The translations under genes were made by a program, and so were the position numbers. Source: Pseudomonas donghuensis (GTDB lineage: Bacteria > Pseudomonadota > Gammaproteobacteria > Pseudomonadales > Pseudomonadaceae). From it: a stretch of 64,000 bases of DNA. This document shows, piece by piece, positions 1 through 7,845 of this stretch. The notes under the pieces are model-generated. The model did not search any database, was not told where the DNA came from, and saw only the letters and a list, made by a program, of their open reading frames with translations. Within the stretch, counting starts at the first letter, position 1. Each line of letters begins with the position of its first letter. The stretch is from contig NZ_JH650770.1 of assembly GCF_000259195.1 (NCBI RefSeq), forward strand, positions 21,819-85,818, read 5' to 3'.

Positions 1-492
1 AGCGCGGCGAGCAGTCGAAGCATCATCTTCATGATGCACGAGGACGGCATAACGATTGGAAGCTTCAAGGTACGCAAGCTGATGAGCGAGGTGAAACTGA
101 TCAGCCAGCAACCTTGCTCGCATAAGCCGCCAGTAGAGCGGCCGGATATCCCGAACGTGCTGGGCCGAGCGTTCACCGTGCCGGCACCAAATGGAGTCTG
201 GTGTGGGGACATCACGTATGTATGGGCTCAAGGTCGCAGGCACTATCTGGCAGCGGTGATTGATCTTTTTGCCCATCGCGTGGTGGGCTGGGCATTGTCA
301 TCGAAGCCTGATGCTGACCTGGTGATCAAGGCGTTGGACATGGCGTATGAGCAGCGTGGCCGACCTCAGAACGTGTTGTGTCATAGCGAGCAAGGATGCC
401 AATACGGCAGCCGAAGCAAAAGCCCACAAGAAAGCCTTGAAGAGACAGCAAACACAAAGACCTATACCATTATAAATATGCGGCAAACTTAA
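1..492 (+). pseudogene. IS3-family transposase (OrfB) remnant, broken
   Basis: This is a fragment of an IS3-family DDE transposase (integrase core). The frame is already open at base 1, so the 5' part lies outside the window. The rve core is recognisable from WCGDITYVWAQG (first catalytic Asp) through the VVGWALSSKPDADLVIKALDMA stretch (split here by conserved residues) to HSEQGCQYGSR. Family members normally have HSDQGSQY at that last site, so the second catalytic Asp is replaced by Glu. Recognisable similarity stops at about base 417. The frame then runs through unrelated sequence to a TAA at 490-492, and the third catalytic Glu is missing. The element is therefore dead: it lacks its right part and carries a catalytic substitution. 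It lies tail to tail with wbpM at the edge of the O-antigen island, a common place for IS debris. Confidence 0.85.
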
Positions 493-504
493 AAAGTTAG
501 CCGC
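480..504. repeat. 25-bp inverted repeat after the IS remnant
   Basis: Two 11-base arms (480-490 and 494-504) with one mismatch enclose a 3-base AAA loop. The site sits between the transposase remnant and the 3' end of wbpM. It could be the relic of an IS terminal repeat or a weak transcription terminator for the long minus-strand operon. No long T-run follows on either strand, so a strong intrinsic terminator is not supported. Confidence 0.45.
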
Positions 505-581
505 ACCGTATAATTCAAGATACTGATGACACCGAGAGACTAACGTCGGGCTCTAAAGTGGATTTCTTACCCAAGCGCGCG

Positions 582-2576
582 TCATGGCTCCATCTTACGC
601 TGCTGATAAATCCAATCAACAATTTCCCCATCGGGTGTATAGCCACTGACCGTCTCTCGCAGTAACTGCCGCACAGTTGCATAGTCGTCTCGGGAAACTG
701 CGTCCAGTAGGCAAGAAAGCTTAGATTTGAGCACATCCCAAGCCAAGTAGTCCTCATGAGCACTCATAATCATCGGGTGCTCGGTTGCAACAACATTGTC
801 ACCGATCAGCAACTCTTCATAGAGCTTTTCACCCGGTCTGAGCCCGGTGAATTCAATGGCAACATCCCCATGTGGATTTTTTTCCGAACGTACACTGAGC
901 CCGGAAAGATGAATCATCTTTTCGGCCAGCTCAGCGATACGTACAGGCTCCCCCATGTCCAAGACAAACACGTCCCCTCCCATCCCCATTGAGCCGGCCT
1001 GGATAACCAACTGTGCCGCTTCCGGAATGGTCATAAAGTATCGGGTAATCTTGGGATGTGTAACAGTTAGCGGTCCTCCAGACTTGATCTGCTTGTGAAA
1101 CAATGGGATGACGGAGCCCGATGATCCCAAGACATTACCAAATCGGACCATTGTGAAACGAGTCTTGTTTACTTGGGAAACGTTTTCCGAGTCACCGAAC
1201 AACACAGGTGCCAATTCTCGACTCAACGCCTGTAATGTCATTTCAGCTAAACGCTTAGTACTTCCCATCACATTGGTTGGACGTACTGCTTTATCGGTGG
1301 AAATCAATACAAAATTCGCCACACCTGCCTGCAAGGCCGCCTGGGCAGTATTCAATGTACCTATTACGTTGTTCAGTACACCCTCGGCAATATTGTGCTC
1401 GACCATAGGCACATGCTTGTAAGCTGCAGCATGATAAACGGTATCGACATGCCATGTTCGCATGACGTCAAGTAACTGGCCCTGATTTCGAACCGATCCC
1501 AATATCGGCAATATTTTGATCGGCAGCGATTCGCGGGTAACTCGCTGCTCCAACTCGGAGAGAATACTATAAAGATTAAATTCGCTGTGCTCGAACAAAA
1601 GTAAAGTCGTGGGACGCGAACTGATGATCTGCCGGCATAGTTCAGAGCCAATCGACCCCCCAGCACCTGTTACCAGTACGACGCGACCGACGATACACCG
1701 AGACAACAAGGCAGCTTGAGCTGGGACAGCATCTCGCCCCAGCAGATCGGCAATGTCAACTTCCTGAATATCATCAACTTGGACTCGCCCACTGGCCAGG
1801 TCCATGATGCCGGGCACGCTCCGTACATGCAGCGGAAAGCCTTCAAGATAGGCAAGAATTTCACGACGTCGACTACGATTTGCAGAAGGGATAGCCAGAA
1901 GTATTTCCTGAGCCCCTGTCAACTCGATCATCTTCTGAATACGGCTTGACTTGTAGACCTGAAGCCCGGCTATCACCCGATCGGCAATGCTGGTGTCGTC
2001 ATCTATGAAGGCGACAGGTCGCATGACTTTGCCCATTCTCAGGGCCGCCACAAGCTGATTTCCTGCCGCGCCTGCCCCATAGATCGCTACTTTGGGTAAG
2101 CCATTGTCGCGACTGGCGAATGGAACATGTTGAGCAGCCGCAAACCAGTCGCCAAGAAAATATTGACGCATGGCTAGGCGCAATCCGCCAATCATGACCA
2201 GACTCAACCACCAATAATTGAAAATGATCGAACGTGGAACCACATTCTGGTGGTTGCTGTACCAGTAAACTACAAAACCAAGAACCAACGCTGATAGCGA
2301 CACGGCCTTGATGATGACAACCAGTGCATCGTTACCGAAATAACGCATGACCGCACGGTACATACCGAACTTTATAAAAAGTGGAATGGCCACCACCGGT
2401 GCACAAATGAACAGCCACAGATGTTCCTTGACGGGGTTTGCCATGTCTTCGACACCTAGACGCACAGCAAACGCAAGTATCAAGGCAAGCCACACCAAAA
2501 GAATATCTGCCAATACCTGCAGCATACGCTTGTTACGACGTGATAGCTGAAGCAAGCTTGCTCTCAATTTGTCCAT
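582..2576 (-). CDS. wbpM: Membrane-bound nucleotide-sugar 4,6-dehydratase, WbpM type
   Basis: A 664-residue inner-membrane protein of the WbpM/CapD/FlaA1 family, close to the 665 residues of P. aeruginosa WbpM. About four hydrophobic helices occupy the first 130 residues. A first Rossmann-like domain follows (IYGAGAAGNQ) and then the catalytic SDR domain (VTGAGGSIGSELC). The active site reads STDKAVRPTNVMGSTKR, so the usual SDR Tyr is Met and the Lys is kept, as known for WbpM. The family converts UDP-GlcNAc to UDP-4-keto-6-deoxy-GlcNAc, the precursor of QuiNAc and FucNAc. It is the last gene of the O-antigen operon, its conserved place in Pseudomonas. A GTG at 2591 is an alternative start; I prefer the ATG at 2576, which has AGG and GGA purines upstream and gives the family length. 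Confidence 0.95.
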   Translation of the reverse strand: MDKLRASLLQLSRRNKRMLQVLADILLVWLALILAFAVRLGVEDMANPVKEHLWLFICAPVVAIPLFIKFGMYRAVMRYFGNDALVVIIKAVSLSALVLGFVVYWYSNHQNVVPRSIIFNYWWLSLVMIGGLRLAMRQYFLGDWFAAAQHVPFASRDNGLPKVAIYGAGAAGNQLVAALRMGKVMRPVAFIDDDTSIADRVIAGLQVYKSSRIQKMIELTGAQEILLAIPSANRSRRREILAYLEGFPLHVRSVPGIMDLASGRVQVDDIQEVDIADLLGRDAVPAQAALLSRCIVGRVVLVTGAGGSIGSELCRQIISSRPTTLLLFEHSEFNLYSILSELEQRVTRESLPIKILPILGSVRNQGQLLDVMRTWHVDTVYHAAAYKHVPMVEHNIAEGVLNNVIGTLNTAQAALQAGVANFVLISTDKAVRPTNVMGSTKRLAEMTLQALSRELAPVLFGDSENVSQVNKTRFTMVRFGNVLGSSGSVIPLFHKQIKSGGPLTVTHPKITRYFMTIPEAAQLVIQAGSMGMGGDVFVLDMGEPVRIAELAEKMIHLSGLSVRSEKNPHGDVAIEFTGLRPGEKLYEELLIGDNVVATEHPMIMSAHEDYLAWDVLKSKLSCLLDAVSRDDYATVRQLLRETVSGYTPDGEIVDWIYQQRKMEP

Positions 2577-2679
2577 TTTCCGTACCTGCACCTACTCAGT
2601 CCCCAGCCATGCCACCAACCATTCAAGCCATTGAGCCAAGGGTAATACCTTGGCCACAAGACATCCTTTATGTACCTTA

Positions 2680-3693
2680 CTACCTCTCCAGAGCACCGGC
2701 TTTAAACTTTATCGCCAACCATACCAACGGGACGTAGGCAATCAGCGTCCCCAGGGCGCCATCAATCACATCGAAAGCCACACACAGTGCCAATGGGAAA
2801 AGCCAAATGATGTTCACGAGCCAAACCGTCAAGGTGACTGTACGGTGGCTGCTGTAATACCGTGACGCAAATTGATAGGCATGACTTCTATGGGCCTCAT
2901 AGAGCTTCTCTTTGCGCAACAACCTACGAAGCAACGTGAATGTTGCATCTACGATAAATACTCCCAGCAGGATTAGCCAACTCCAGAAAAAGTTCGGCGC
3001 AGTCCATGCCGCGAGCAATGACATGCCTCCCAATACAATCCCCAGAAAGCCGCTGCCGGCGTCCCCCATAAATATCTTGGCAGGAGGGAAGTTCCAGCAT
3101 AGAAAGCCGGCCGCCGATGCGGCAAGCGCCAAGGAAAGCAACGCCATTCCCGTGTACCCGCCGATCAACCAAATCAGAGCGGCTGCAACAGTGACGAAAA
3201 TTGCCTGTGAGCTAGCCAGCCCATCAATGCCGTCCATGAAGTTGTAAAGATTGAGCATCCAGACGAGATAGAGCACCGCCAACACATGCCCTACCCAGCC
3301 GAGGCTCAGAGAGAAGCCGAAAGCCTCTAGGGGCGCGAGCCCTCCTATGAGGAAAACAATCCAAATCGCGGCAAAGAAATGCCCGATTAGTCTCCAGCGG
3401 GCAGCAATGTGCCCAAGATCATCGAAGAATCCAAGCAGCGCTACGCCTGCTCCCGCACCTAAAAGCGCCAGCAGCGTTTCGCCGCTGATGGCCTGAATAC
3501 CATACAGGCAGGGCAGTGCAAGGAGGAAGCAAACGACGATCGCCACTCCCCCTCCGCGAGGCGTGGGAACACTATGAGAACTACGCGCGTTGGGTATATC
3601 CATCACACTTTTGAGAATGGCAAAACGCCTGACCGCGGCGGTGAGGGAAAATGAGCCAATAAAGCAGAAAATAACGACAAAAGCGGAAATCAT
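2680..3693 (-). CDS. wbpL: Undecaprenyl-phosphate glycosyltransferase initiating O-antigen synthesis (WbpL type)
   Basis: A 337-residue polytopic protein of glycosyltransferase family 4 (MraY/WecA/WbpL). Visible motifs are PRGGG near residue 45, FFDDLGH, the core NFMDGIDGLAS, MGDAGSGFLG and HRSHAYQF. These are the Mg2+, nucleotide and lipid-phosphate contact motifs of the family. The enzyme transfers a HexNAc-1-phosphate from its UDP-sugar to undecaprenyl phosphate on the cytoplasmic face and so starts each O-unit. About 10-11 hydrophobic segments can be read. It lies between the WbpV-like and WbpM genes. The order wbpV-wbpL-wbpM is the one described for P. aeruginosa O6, where the first sugar is QuiNAc, so that sugar is the best guess. 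The ATG at 3693 is preceded by GGAAG at good spacing. Confidence 0.93.
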   Translation of the reverse strand: MISAFVVIFCFIGSFSLTAAVRRFAILKSVMDIPNARSSHSVPTPRGGGVAIVVCFLLALPCLYGIQAISGETLLALLGAGAGVALLGFFDDLGHIAARWRLIGHFFAAIWIVFLIGGLAPLEAFGFSLSLGWVGHVLAVLYLVWMLNLYNFMDGIDGLASSQAIFVTVAAALIWLIGGYTGMALLSLALAASAAGFLCWNFPPAKIFMGDAGSGFLGIVLGGMSLLAAWTAPNFFWSWLILLGVFIVDATFTLLRRLLRKEKLYEAHRSHAYQFASRYYSSHRTVTLTVWLVNIIWLFPLALCVAFDVIDGALGTLIAYVPLVWLAIKFKAGALER

Positions 3694-3727
3694 AGGGCTT
3701 CCAAATCCATCCTAGTACAGTATCTGA

Positions 3728-4690
3728 TCACAACGGGCGGCGTTGTTTATAAGACTTCCCTGCTTCGATCAACGCCTCAACTGGCTTCTCTCGTGGTATC
3801 CACCCCAACAGATTTTGTGCCTTGCGCGAATCGACCTCCAACGAGGAGAACAGCTGAGTGTAGATGCCCTTTTTGCCAGCCAACGTCAATGCAAATTTCA
3901 TCAGCAGACCAGGCATGTAAAACAACCGTGCCTTTTGCCCCATTCCCACCGACAATGCTTCGACAATCTGACCAGTAGACACGCTTTGGCAATCGGAGAT
4001 GAGGAACAGTTGATTACTTGCCTTTTCATGGGCAATGGTCAATGTGAGGAAATCAACCAAATTCCCAAGCGAAATCATAGTCCGTCGATTGCCCAATCTC
4101 GCAAACGGCAATGGGATATTTTTCTCGACCAAGGATAAGAGACGCGCAAAATTCCCTGGAGCGGACGCCGCATACACCAAAGGTGGACGAACAACAACAA
4201 GCTCCATTGTCGTTCCCTGCACCAATGCCTGCAGGGCCACCTCTGCCTCCAACTTAGAATGCGCATAAGCAGCAACGGGAGAAACAGCGCTATTTTCGTT
4301 GAACGCTTCAGCCGAAGTCGTCGCTCCGTTGACCCCAATAGAGCTAACAAACACAAAACGTTTCACTCCCGCAGCAATCGCACTACGTGCCAGCGCCAAG
4401 CTAGTTTCAACGTTTGCGACGCGAAAGAGTTCCAATGGGTTCTGTACTTGATCGTTGAGGACATGCGCTCTCCCCGCCAGATGCACCACACAATCAACCC
4501 CTGCCAAATGAGAAGTCATACTTTCCTGATCACAGAGATCAACGCTAATGACTTCGCCAGCTATAGGATTGGCGGGCATTCGCCTCACTGCCGCCTTCAC
4601 AGAGAAACCTTCGCCAACCAGCGACTCGCATAGAGCGGAGCCAACGAATCCAGAGGCACCAGTGACCAGAACCTGACAGGGAGTGCGCAT
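3728..4690 (-). CDS. wbpV: NAD-dependent epimerase/reductase, WbpV-like (QuiNAc pathway)
   Basis: A 320-residue extended SDR. The N-terminal nucleotide-binding motif is VTGASGFVGSAL and the catalytic pair is in AYAHSK (Tyr-x3-Lys), preceded by FVSSIGV carrying the Ser. The closest family I recognise is WbpV/WbiG/WcfK-like reductases or epimerases, which act on the 4-keto sugar made by WbpM and yield UDP-QuiNAc. That role follows from the neighbours more than from any unique motif; a plain UDP-hexose 4-epimerase is the alternative. The ATG at 4690 has AGGAG upstream. The preceding ugd gene ends 2 bases before this start, so the two are probably translated together. Confidence 0.8.
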   Translation of the reverse strand: MRTPCQVLVTGASGFVGSALCESLVGEGFSVKAAVRRMPANPIAGEVISVDLCDQESMTSHLAGVDCVVHLAGRAHVLNDQVQNPLELFRVANVETSLALARSAIAAGVKRFVFVSSIGVNGATTSAEAFNENSAVSPVAAYAHSKLEAEVALQALVQGTTMELVVVRPPLVYAASAPGNFARLLSLVEKNIPLPFARLGNRRTMISLGNLVDFLTLTIAHEKASNQLFLISDCQSVSTGQIVEALSVGMGQKARLFYMPGLLMKFALTLAGKKGIYTQLFSSLEVDSRKAQNLLGWIPREKPVEALIEAGKSYKQRRPL

Positions 4691-4692
4691 TG

Positions 4693-6033
4693 TCAGACTC
4701 CTGCTGCTACGTACGGGCGACCTACCGCGTAGTAAGCAAGACCAGCGTCCGCCATAACCTGGGGCTCGAACAGATTGCGACCATCAACGACTACTTTGGA
4801 GGCCAGCGCCGCATGCAGCACGCTAGGCTCCACGACGCGGAATGACTTCCATTCTGTACAAATAGCTAGAGCATCAGCCCCAATCAAGGCGTCATCAGGA
4901 GATGTGGCGTAGTACAAGTCTTCGCGCAAACCATAAATGCGTTCGAATTCATGCATCGCTTTCGGGTCATAAACACGAACGCTTGCACCTGCGGCCCACA
5001 ATTGCTCGATGAGCGTGCGACTAGGTGCATCCCGCATATCATCGGTATTGGGTTTGAAGGCAAGCCCCCAAATCGATATGGTTTTACCCGCCAGCACCCC
5101 GTTAAAAGCATCAGCTAACTTTGTATATAGCTTGGTCTTTTGCCGTTTGTTTACCGCTTCGACTGCCATGAGCAATTCGGCAGAGTACCCGACTTCGTCA
5201 GCAGTTTTAGCCAGCGCTTGGACATCCTTTGGAAAGCACGAGCCTCCATACCCGCAGCCAGGATAAATAAAGCTGTAGCCAATACGTGGGTCGGATCCAA
5301 TACCAATACGTACCTGCTCGATATCAGCATCCAGGCGTTCGGCGAGGTTAGACAGTTCATTCATAAAACTGATCTTTGTCGCCAGCATAGCGTTAGCAGC
5401 ATACTTGGTAAGCTCGGCAGAACGTACATCCATGAAAATCAATTTGTCATGATTGCGGCTATAGGGTGCATAGCACTCGCGCATCTTAACTTTGACAGTT
5501 TCGGAATCCGTACCAACGATGATACGCGCACCCTTAGTGAAGTCTTCAATCGCTGCCCCTTCTTTCAAAAACTCGGGATTTGAGCAAACGTCAAATTTCA
5601 GGGAGATACCGCGCGTTTGAAGGACCTTTGAAATAGTGGCACTAACTTTGTCAGCAGTCCCCACTGGAACCGTCGACTTGTCGATAACAATTTTTGGCTC
5701 AACCATATGCTGACCAATAGTTTCTGCTACCGCCAGTACATACTTCAAATCCGCCGAACCATCCTCATCCGGCGGCGTGCCAACAGCGATTATCTGCAGT
5801 TCACCAAAAGCGACAGCCGCTTCAGCACTGGTAGTAAAATGAAGACGCTGCTCTTGGAAGTTACGAACGACCATTTCGTCCAGACCTGGTTCATAGATCG
5901 GGATAACGCCTTGTTTCAATCCTTCGATTTTAGCTTCGTCGATATCAACGCACATGACCTGATGCCCAACATCAGCCAAACATGTGCCTGTAACCAAGCC
6001 AACATAACCAGTGCCGAATACGGTAATTTTCAT
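4693..6033 (-). CDS. ugd: UDP-glucose 6-dehydrogenase
   Basis: A 446-residue protein of the UDP-glucose/GDP-mannose dehydrogenase family, full length. It begins with the NAD-binding motif [12 protein letters not shown]. The middle holds the catalytic-cysteine motif [14 protein letters not shown], and the C-terminal UDP-binding domain contains [16 protein letters not shown]. The reaction is a two-step, NAD-dependent oxidation of UDP-glucose to UDP-glucuronate in the cytosol. Together with the uronate epimerase and the AsnB-type amidotransferase upstream it would supply an amidated uronic acid to the O-unit. Oxidation of UDP-HexNAc (WbpA/WbpO type) cannot be excluded, but the sequence reads as the Ugd branch. 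The RBS GGTGGGG precedes the ATG at 6033. Confidence 0.92.
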   Translation of the reverse strand: MKITVFGTGYVGLVTGTCLADVGHQVMCVDIDEAKIEGLKQGVIPIYEPGLDEMVVRNFQEQRLHFTTSAEAAVAFGELQIIAVGTPPDEDGSADLKYVLAVAETIGQHMVEPKIVIDKSTVPVGTADKVSATISKVLQTRGISLKFDVCSNPEFLKEGAAIEDFTKGARIIVGTDSETVKVKMRECYAPYSRNHDKLIFMDVRSAELTKYAANAMLATKISFMNELSNLAERLDADIEQVRIGIGSDPRIGYSFIYPGCGYGGSCFPKDVQALAKTADEVGYSAELLMAVEAVNKRQKTKLYTKLADAFNGVLAGKTISIWGLAFKPNTDDMRDAPSRTLIEQLWAAGASVRVYDPKAMHEFERIYGLREDLYYATSPDDALIGADALAICTEWKSFRVVEPSVLHAALASKVVVDGRNLFEPQVMADAGLAYYAVGRPYVAAGV

Positions 6034-6045
6034 AATGCCCCACCA

Positions 6046-7008
6046 TTAAACTTTATAGTACGAACGGTACCAACTTACAAATTTCGCAGCACCATCCTCA
6101 ACAGATACATTCGGGGTGTATCCCACCACGTCAAACAACCCTCTAGTGTCTGCCCAAGTCTGTTCAACATCGCCTGGCTGCATTGGCATAAAATTACACT
6201 TCGCCTGAATACCAGTGGCAACTTCCACCGCTCGAATGAAGTCCATAAGATTAACAGGACTACCGTGCCCGATATTAAATAGAGAGTACTTTTCCATAAC
6301 GGCGGCAGATTGAAGCAACAACTTAATTCCGATTACAATGTCATCAATGTAAGTAAAATCACGTGACAGCGCCCCGTGATTGTAGACATCTATGGATTTA
6401 CCTTCAAAAATAGCCTTGGTAAACTTGAACATGGCCATGTCCGGACGGCCCCATGGTCCATACACCGTAAAAAATCTCAAACCAATTGTTTGCAGACCAT
6501 ATAAATGTGAATAGGTGTGGGCCATCAACTCGTTGGATTTTTTTGTTGCCGCATATAGACTGATTGGATTATCGACACGCTGCCCAGTTGAGAATGGAAC
6601 TTCTTTACTCAATCCATATACCGAACTGGAGGAAGCATAAAGCAATTTGTTAACTGAATGATGTCGACAGGCTTCAAGCACATTAAGAAATCCGACTACG
6701 TTGCTTTGAACGTAGGCCATTGGATTATCCAACGAATACCGCACACCGGCTTGAGCCGCAAGATTGACTACACAATCAAATGCGTGCTCGGAGAAAATAT
6801 CGTTAATTTTCTCTGCGTCGGCAAGATCAGCTTCAATGAACTTGAAGTTTTCAATATTCGCCAAGTCTGCCAAGCGCGAGCGCTTCAACGAAACCTCATA
6901 GTAGTCATTGAGATTGTCAATACCTACAATATACTCGGCCTCTGAGGCTAAAACCTTGGACAAGGCATGACCAATAAATCCCGCAGCGCCGGTAATTAAT
7001 ATTTTCAT
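6046..7008 (-). CDS. NAD-dependent epimerase, probably UDP-glucuronate 4-epimerase
   Basis: A 320-residue extended SDR with the Rossmann motif ITGAAGFIGHAL, the region GIDNLNDYYEVSLK typical of the UDP-glucuronate 4-epimerase (LpsL/Cap1J/WbnF) branch, and the catalytic pair in LYAATKKSNE. The predicted reaction is interconversion of UDP-glucuronate and UDP-galacturonate. It is slightly shorter than usual for this branch (about 335). It lies 12 bases upstream of ugd, whose product would be its substrate. That context supports the substrate over plain UDP-glucose. The ATG at 7008 has AGGA upstream. Confidence 0.83.
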   Translation of the reverse strand: MKILITGAAGFIGHALSKVLASEAEYIVGIDNLNDYYEVSLKRSRLADLANIENFKFIEADLADAEKINDIFSEHAFDCVVNLAAQAGVRYSLDNPMAYVQSNVVGFLNVLEACRHHSVNKLLYASSSSVYGLSKEVPFSTGQRVDNPISLYAATKKSNELMAHTYSHLYGLQTIGLRFFTVYGPWGRPDMAMFKFTKAIFEGKSIDVYNHGALSRDFTYIDDIVIGIKLLLQSAAVMEKYSLFNIGHGSPVNLMDFIRAVEVATGIQAKCNFMPMQPGDVEQTWADTRGLFDVVGYTPNVSVEDGAAKFVSWYRSYYKV

Positions 7009-7016
7009 TGCAGATC

Positions 7017-7823
7017 CTATCGCGCAAATTTATATAACAATCGCTTGATCGAAGCAGGAGAGCGACGGACTACCGAGCGCAGCAAATAGTTAATCAGGTA
7101 CTCATGGAGCCCAATGAATCCTATTCGACGCTGAAATTTGAGAATCGATAATTCGTGCTTGAGATACGCACTCCCACGGCGTTCCATCATACCGCTCCCA
7201 GCCCGCATCTTAAGCAGAACTTCATTCAGGTTTCGCATCCGATAACCACGCGTAAGCATCAGTGACCACAAAGCGTAATCCTGAGCCTTACGAAATTCAG
7301 GATAACCGCCGACAGCAAGGACTGATTGCTTGCGAAACACCACAGTCGGATGGCTCAACGGACTGCGACGCTTGGCAAACTGGTGCAACGACGCGTGGTC
7401 CTGGGGCAGTCTGCGGATGCCCAACGATTCGGACATCTCGCTGTCAAACTCCTCCACCATCGCCCCAAGGACGTCAACATCAAGATTCCGCTCAAGAAAG
7501 TCGATCTGTCTTTCAAATCTAGCAGGTAAGCATACATCATCTGTATCCATACGTGCGATCAGCTCATACGAGCACTGAGCCAGCCCTGCATTCAATGCCC
7601 GTGCCAGTCCAACATTCTCTGGGAGTCTGACCGAAACGATCGGTAGGCGGTCGCGATAAGACTCGATAACCGCGGCCAAGGCTTCGCCGATGGGACCATC
7701 CTCGACCACTACAACCTCAGCGGGTTGTAGTGTCTGAGTGACGATACTCGCAAAACAATCATCCAGATAACCTGGTTGCTCAGATACATAAACTGAAATC
7801 AGAACTGAAAAGCCGGCGCTCAC
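7017..7823 (-). CDS. Family 2 glycosyltransferase (O-unit assembly)
   Basis: A 268-residue GT2 (GT-A fold) enzyme. The N-terminus FSVLISVYVSEQPGYLDDCFASI is the usual nucleotide-sugar binding strand and helix. The metal-binding DxD motif is in ARMDTDDVCLP, and a conserved acceptor-side stretch FRKAQDYALWSLM follows. No membrane segment is evident, so it probably acts at the cytoplasmic face on undecaprenyl-linked acceptors. It is one of three GT2 enzymes in the cluster; donor and linkage cannot be read from sequence. The start is GTG at 7823 with an AAGGGGA ribosome site. The gene lies 8 bases upstream of the epimerase gene and 22 bases after asnB. Confidence 0.88.
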   Translation of the reverse strand: MSAGFSVLISVYVSEQPGYLDDCFASIVTQTLQPAEVVVVEDGPIGEALAAVIESYRDRLPIVSVRLPENVGLARALNAGLAQCSYELIARMDTDDVCLPARFERQIDFLERNLDVDVLGAMVEEFDSEMSESLGIRRLPQDHASLHQFAKRRSPLSHPTVVFRKQSVLAVGGYPEFRKAQDYALWSLMLTRGYRMRNLNEVLLKMRAGSGMMERRGSAYLKHELSILKFQRRIGFIGLHEYLINYLLRSVVRRSPASIKRLLYKFAR

Positions 7824-7845
7824 ATTAAATCCCCTTTTACGACTA

